A DNA stretch of 64,000 bases from Paracoccus laeviglucosivorans (GTDB lineage Bacteria; Pseudomonadota; Alphaproteobacteria; Rhodobacterales; Rhodobacteraceae): positions 1-64,000 of the forward strand of contig NZ_FXTK01000004.1 of the NCBI RefSeq assembly GCF_900182695.1. Reading direction: 5' to 3'. The notes beneath the pieces are model-generated. The model saw only the letters and a list, made by a program, of their open reading frames with translations. It did no database searches and was not told the origin of the DNA. The translations under genes were made by a program, and so were the position numbers. Positions 60,609 through 64,000 of this stretch are shown here, piece by piece (position 1 is the first letter of the stretch; the number at the start of each line of letters is the position of its first letter).

Positions 60609-62606
60609 TTGTTCCAGAAGATCCTGATCGCCAATCGCGGCGAAATCGCCTGCCGCGTCATCAAGACCGCCCGCAAGATGGGGATCAGGACCGTCGCCGT
60701 CTATTCCGACGCCGACCGGAACGCGCTGCATGTTAAAATGGCCGATGAGGCGGTCCATATCGGGGCCGCGCCTGCCAGCCAGTCCTATATCGTGATCGAC
60801 AAGATCATGGACGCGATCCGCCAGACCGGCGCGCAGGCAGTTCATCCCGGCTATGGTTTCCTGTCCGAAAACATGAAATTCGCCGAGGCGCTGGAACGCG
60901 AAGGCGTGGCCTTTATCGGTCCGCCTTCACCCGCGATCGAGGCGATGGGCGACAAGATCACCTCGAAAAAGCTGGCTCAGGCGGCAGGTGTCAGCACGGT
61001 TCCCGGCTATATGGGCCTTATCGCCGACGCCGAGGAAGCTGTCCGCATCTCGAACCAGATCGGCTATCCGGTGATGATCAAGGCCAGCGCGGGCGGCGGC
61101 GGCAAAGGGATGCGCATCGCCTGGACCGATCAGGAAGCGCGCGAGGGTTTCCAGTCGTCCAAGAACGAAGCGGCAGCGAGCTTTGGCGACGACCGCATAT
61201 TCATTGAGAAATTCGTGACCCAGCCGCGCCATATCGAAATTCAGGTGCTGGCCGACAGTCATGGCAATTGCGTCTATCTGCATGAACGCGAATGCTCGAT
61301 CCAGCGCCGGAACCAGAAGGTGATCGAAGAAGCCCCCTCGCCGTTTCTGGACGAGGCGACGCGGCGCGCAATGGGCGAACAGGCCTGCGCGCTGGCCCGC
61401 GCCGTGGGCTATACCAGCGCAGGCACCGTGGAATTCATCGTCGATGGCGACCGGAATTTCTATTTCCTTGAGATGAACACCCGGCTGCAGGTCGAACATC
61501 CCGTGACCGAGCTGATCACCGGCATTGATCTGGTCGAACAGATGATCCGCGTCGCCAATGGCGAGGCACTGCCCTTTGCCCAGTCCGATCTGAAGATCAA
61601 CGGCTGGGCGATGGAAAGCCGCCTTTACGCCGAAGACCCCTATCGCAACTTCCTGCCCTCGATCGGGCGGCTGACGCGCTATCGCCCGCCTGCCGAGGTC
61701 GCGGCCCCCACGCATGTCGTGCGCAACGATACCGGCGTCTATGAAGGCGGCGAGATCAGCATGTATTACGATCCGATGATCGCCAAGCTATGCACATGGG
61801 CCCCCACGCGCGGCGATGCCATCGAACGGATGCGGCAGGCGCTGGACGAATTCGAGGTCGAGGGGATCGGGCACAACCTACCCTTCCTGTCGGCGGTGAT
61901 GGATCATCCCAAATTCGTGTCGGGCGAGATTTCCACGGCCTTCATCGCCGAGGAATATCCCGAAGGTTTCATGGGCGCGACCCCGCCCGATACGCAGCTT
62001 GCCCGCATCGCGGCGGCGGCAGCGGCCATGCATCGCGTGGCCGAAATCCGGCGGGCGCGCATCTCGGGGCGGCTGGACAATCACGAACGCCACGTGGGCG
62101 AACATTGGATGGTGACGGTCGCAGGGCGCGAAATCCCGGTGCGGATCACGGCCGATCGCCAAGGCTCCACCGTCGAGTTGCAGGACGCCAAGCTGCGCGT
62201 CGAAAGCGACTGGCTGCCGGGTCAGACGCTGGCGCGGCTGTCGGTCGATGGCACGCCCTTGGTGATGAAGGTGGACCGCCTGCCATCAGGCTTTCGGCTG
62301 CGGCTGCGGGGGGCGGACCTGAAATGCTATGTCCGCCGTCCGCGCGCGGCGGAACTGGCACGGCTGATGCCGGAAAAGCTGCCGCCCGATACCTCGAAAT
62401 TCCTGCTATGCCCGATGCCCGGCCTTGTCGTGTGCATAAACGTCGCTGCTGGCGACGAGGTGCAGGAAGGTCAGGCGTTGGCCACAGTCGAGGCGATGAA
62501 GATGGAAAACATCCTGCGCGCCGAGAAAAGGGCCGTCGTGAAATCCGTGAATGCCGAGCCGGGCGCCAGTCTGAAGGTCGATGACGTCATTATCGAGTTC
62601 GAATGA
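60609..62606 (+). CDS. pccA: Propionyl-CoA carboxylase alpha subunit (biotin carboxylase/carrier)
   Basis: A 665-residue protein. The biotin carboxylase N-terminus is KILIANRGEIACRVIKTARK. ATP-grasp motifs are KASAGGGGKGMRIAW and YLHERECSIQRRNQKVIEEAPSPF, the BT (linker) domain lies in 470-590, and the biotin Lys is in ATVEAMKMENILRA near the C-terminus. The start codon is TTG, after GGAGG at 8 bases. It works with PccB upstream. The stop overlaps the next ATG by 4 bases. A methylmalonyl-CoA mutase gene would be expected beyond the window. Confidence 0.96.
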   Translation: MFQKILIANRGEIACRVIKTARKMGIRTVAVYSDADRNALHVKMADEAVHIGAAPASQSYIVIDKIMDAIRQTGAQAVHPGYGFLSENMKFAEALEREGVAFIGPPSPAIEAMGDKITSKKLAQAAGVSTVPGYMGLIADAEEAVRISNQIGYPVMIKASAGGGGKGMRIAWTDQEAREGFQSSKNEAAASFGDDRIFIEKFVTQPRHIEIQVLADSHGNCVYLHERECSIQRRNQKVIEEAPSPFLDEATRRAMGEQACALARAVGYTSAGTVEFIVDGDRNFYFLEMNTRLQVEHPVTELITGIDLVEQMIRVANGEALPFAQSDLKINGWAMESRLYAEDPYRNFLPSIGRLTRYRPPAEVAAPTHVVRNDTGVYEGGEISMYYDPMIAKLCTWAPTRGDAIERMRQALDEFEVEGIGHNLPFLSAVMDHPKFVSGEISTAFIAEEYPEGFMGATPPDTQLARIAAAAAAMHRVAEIRRARISGRLDNHERHVGEHWMVTVAGREIPVRITADRQGSTVELQDAKLRVESDWLPGQTLARLSVDGTPLVMKVDRLPSGFRLRLRGADLKCYVRRPRAAELARLMPEKLPPDTSKFLLCPMPGLVVCINVAAGDEVQEGQALATVEAMKMENILRAEKRAVVKSVNAEPGASLKVDDVIIEFE

Positions 62607-63265
62607 CCCCCTATCTGGACAGTTTCCTCAGCCCGCATGCGCAGCAGGGCATCATCGCGGGCCTGTTCATCGCCGTGGGCTGGATCGTGGCCGCGCGTCA
62701 GAACCGCAACCGCGAGGGCAAGCAGCGCGGCGAGCGCAGCCGCGACATCCAGCGCGCACTGCTGGCCGAAATCCGGGCGCATGTCGCGACGCTAGAGGCG
62801 CAGCGCATGGACGAGGCCGCGCTGCGCACCATTCTGGCGGGCGACCATGTGCCGGTGATCCCGAAGCAGGCAAACGACCGCATCTATGTCACCGTCCTGA
62901 AGGATGTGCACCTGCTGCCCGAGCTGATCATCGACCCGGTCGTTACCTATTATCGCCAGATCGCGATGATGGGCGCTTTCGCCGAAGCGCTGGAGAAACA
63001 GGCCGAAAAGGACCGCGCGCGCGCGATCGGCATGTTCGTGGACTATCTGGAGATGACCGAGGCGGCGCGGGAAAGCGGCCAAGAGGCGATGCGCCTGCTT
63101 ATGACCAGCGTGTTTCTGGGCGAGGAAGCGCTGCGCCAGGCGCATGAAAAGGAGCGTGAGGCGCTGCTGGCCGATATTGCGCGACTGCCTGCGACCCTGC
63201 CCGCCGAACTGGCGGAACTGCGTGACAGACTTAATAGGCGATCTTCGGGCCGGAGCGACCCTTGA
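62603..63265 (+). CDS. Membrane-anchored coiled-coil protein, unknown
   Basis: A 220-residue protein with one N-terminal transmembrane helix (GIIAGLFIAVGWIVAAR, about residues 16-32). A basic stretch (RNREGKQRGERSR) and a mostly helical cytoplasmic domain rich in Ala/Glu/Leu follow (AHVATLEAQRMDEAALRT, LEKQAEKDRARAIGMF). The start overlaps the pccA stop (ATGA), so it is co-translated. No family is recognised. The 3' end overlaps an opposite-strand gene by 35 bases. Confidence 0.65.
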   Translation: MTPYLDSFLSPHAQQGIIAGLFIAVGWIVAARQNRNREGKQRGERSRDIQRALLAEIRAHVATLEAQRMDEAALRTILAGDHVPVIPKQANDRIYVTVLKDVHLLPELIIDPVVTYYRQIAMMGAFAEALEKQAEKDRARAIGMFVDYLEMTEAARESGQEAMRLLMTSVFLGEEALRQAHEKEREALLADIARLPATLPAELAELRDRLNRRSSGRSDP

Positions 63266-63416
63266 TGGGCTTCAACCCGACAATCAGCGCCATTTCATTG
63301 GCCGTCCGGGCGGCGCGCAGGCGTTCTACCAACTGCTCTGTGGCCCGGTCCAGCGGGCGCGGCTTCGACATGGCCGAGGGTTCGGTCACGGGCGCGGACT
63401 GCGATTTACTGGACAT
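63231..63416 (-). CDS. Small basic protein, unknown
   Basis: A 61-residue protein: MSSKSQSAPVTEPSAMSKPR, then a helical ATEQLVERLRAARTANEMAL and a basic end GRSGPKIAY. GGAGG lies 6 bases before the ATG at 63416. No signal peptide or membrane segment. The overlap with the pccA-linked gene by 35 bases is allowed for convergent genes but lowers confidence. No family recognised. Confidence 0.5.
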   Translation of the reverse strand: MSSKSQSAPVTEPSAMSKPRPLDRATEQLVERLRAARTANEMALIVGLKPIKGRSGPKIAY

Positions 63417-63515
63417 GACGGACCTCCGTGGATGCGGGCGGCACGACCACCCTGCCTTAAAGATAGTGTGCCGCAGGCCGCGCCGCAATGAAACTGTGGC
63501 AATTCGCGACAGAAT

Positions 63516-64000
63516 TTACGGCAGCCGTGCCCGCCCGATTTCCTGCAAGCGCAGCGGGAACTTGTCGATGGCGCGCGAAATCTCTCGGACCGACCACGGC
63601 GCAGGCTTGCGTTGCTTGACCTGCCCGTCCTTGTCCAGCAGCACCAGCGAAAAGCCCTCGGGGCGCAATTGCCGTCGCCAGACGGTATTCGCGGCGGGAT
63701 CGCTGTCGGTCACCACCACCACGTCGCGCAGGTTCAGCGCCACGCTGTCGCGTTCCAACATGCGGATCTGGTCCGAAAATGCCGGATCGGCTGCAGAATC
63801 GGCAAACACCACGACGGGCCGCGCCTGCCACAGGAATTCCTGCGGATCGGCCTCGGACGCGGGCAGGATACGCAATTCGCGCGCGTTGCCCGCATCACTG
63901 GGACTGTTGTCGGAACGCGCCGCCGGAACCTCGCCACGCACATATGGCTGGTGGCCGTCGCCCTCGGGGCGTGCGCCCATGGCTGCGACCAGCGGCACCA
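63516..64000 (-). CDS. DUF4174 protein (5' end cut by window)
   Basis: The last 160 or so residues of a protein whose start lies beyond 64000. It reads FLWQARPVVVFADSAADPAFSDQIRMLERDSV, then DSDPAANTVWRRQLRPEGF, SLVLLDKDGQVKQRKPAPWSVREISRAIDKFP. The FLW..RPVVVFA and LVLxxKDGxVKxR..PWxxxEI pattern fits the DUF4174 thioredoxin-like family of unknown function. The remaining N-terminus GARPEGDGHQP may follow a signal peptide. Confidence 0.7.
   Translation of the reverse strand, partial: VPLVAAMGARPEGDGHQPYVRGEVPAARSDNSPSDAGNARELRILPASEADPQEFLWQARPVVVFADSAADPAFSDQIRMLERDSVALNLRDVVVVTDSDPAANTVWRRQLRPEGFSLVLLDKDGQVKQRKPAPWSVREISRAIDKFPLRLQEIGRARLP

Overview
The window is ordinary chromosomal DNA of a high-GC alphaproteobacterium of the order Rhodobacterales, most likely a Paracoccus. 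The pointers are an omega-transaminase that reads, from memory, as a close relative of the Paracoccus denitrificans enzyme, a sciP-ctrA pair, a dnaG-rpoD pair, an L25 of the long Ctc type, and a propionyl-CoA carboxylase locus with small companion genes between its subunits. Genes are packed tightly. Many same-strand neighbours overlap by 4 bases (ATGA/GTGA), and many convergent pairs overlap at their 3' ends. I saw no tRNA, rRNA, insertion sequence, CRISPR array or prophage block.

Layout. 1-4.8 kb: a partial phytoene/squalene synthase-like gene, cimA and cysS on the minus strand, then an MmcQ/YjbR protein and a secreted protein of unknown function. 4.9-9.3 kb: a polyamine-type ABC transporter without a binding protein, and rmuC. 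9.5-17.3 kb: an FMN reductase, rpoD (coupled to a small unknown gene), dnaG, a lipoprotein, an L-lactate dehydrogenase type flavoenzyme and an acyltransferase. 17.4-21.5 kb: rplY, trmFO, gluQ, hisI and an Fe-S scaffold. 21.6-27.3 kb: recG, ligA, ctrA and sciP. 27.4-33.4 kb: mnmA, sufE, rpmA/rplU, miaB and small proteins. 33.5-38.6 kb: an omega-transaminase, a PleD-like diguanylate cyclase, a Nudix hydrolase and a PaaG-like enoyl-CoA isomerase. 38.6-43.6 kb: ccmH, ccmF, holin, endolysin, ccmE and murI. 43.6-48.1 kb: fused indolepyruvate:ferredoxin oxidoreductase and a divergent LysR regulator. 48.1-51.6 kb: a small-RNA candidate, purL and an ABM-GNAT fusion. 51.5-56.7 kb: corC, ybeY, phoH, mlaF, mlaE and alr. 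56.8-64 kb: pccB, several small genes, pccA, a membrane protein and a partial DUF4174 gene.

Three regulatory themes stand out. First, a CtrA theme: ctrA and its inhibitor gene sciP sit together with near-match CtrA boxes, and a perfect TTAA-N7-TTAA box lies just upstream of an endolysin-holin pair inserted between ccmE and ccmF. That pair resembles the lysis module of the Rhodobacter gene transfer agent. Second, five GANTC sites (the CcrM methylation target) crowd into the 157-bp dnaG-rpoD spacer, around a plausible rpoD promoter. Third, there is a compact intergenic small-RNA candidate with its own promoter, a CCTCCCT anti-Shine-Dalgarno segment and a strong terminator. A cluster of TTTGC repeats before pccB looks like an operator for a PccR/ScfR-type propionyl-CoA regulator.

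Most genes are housekeeping. Functional names rest on motifs and remembered family features; no database search was run. Start sites were chosen from ribosome-binding sites and family N-termini.
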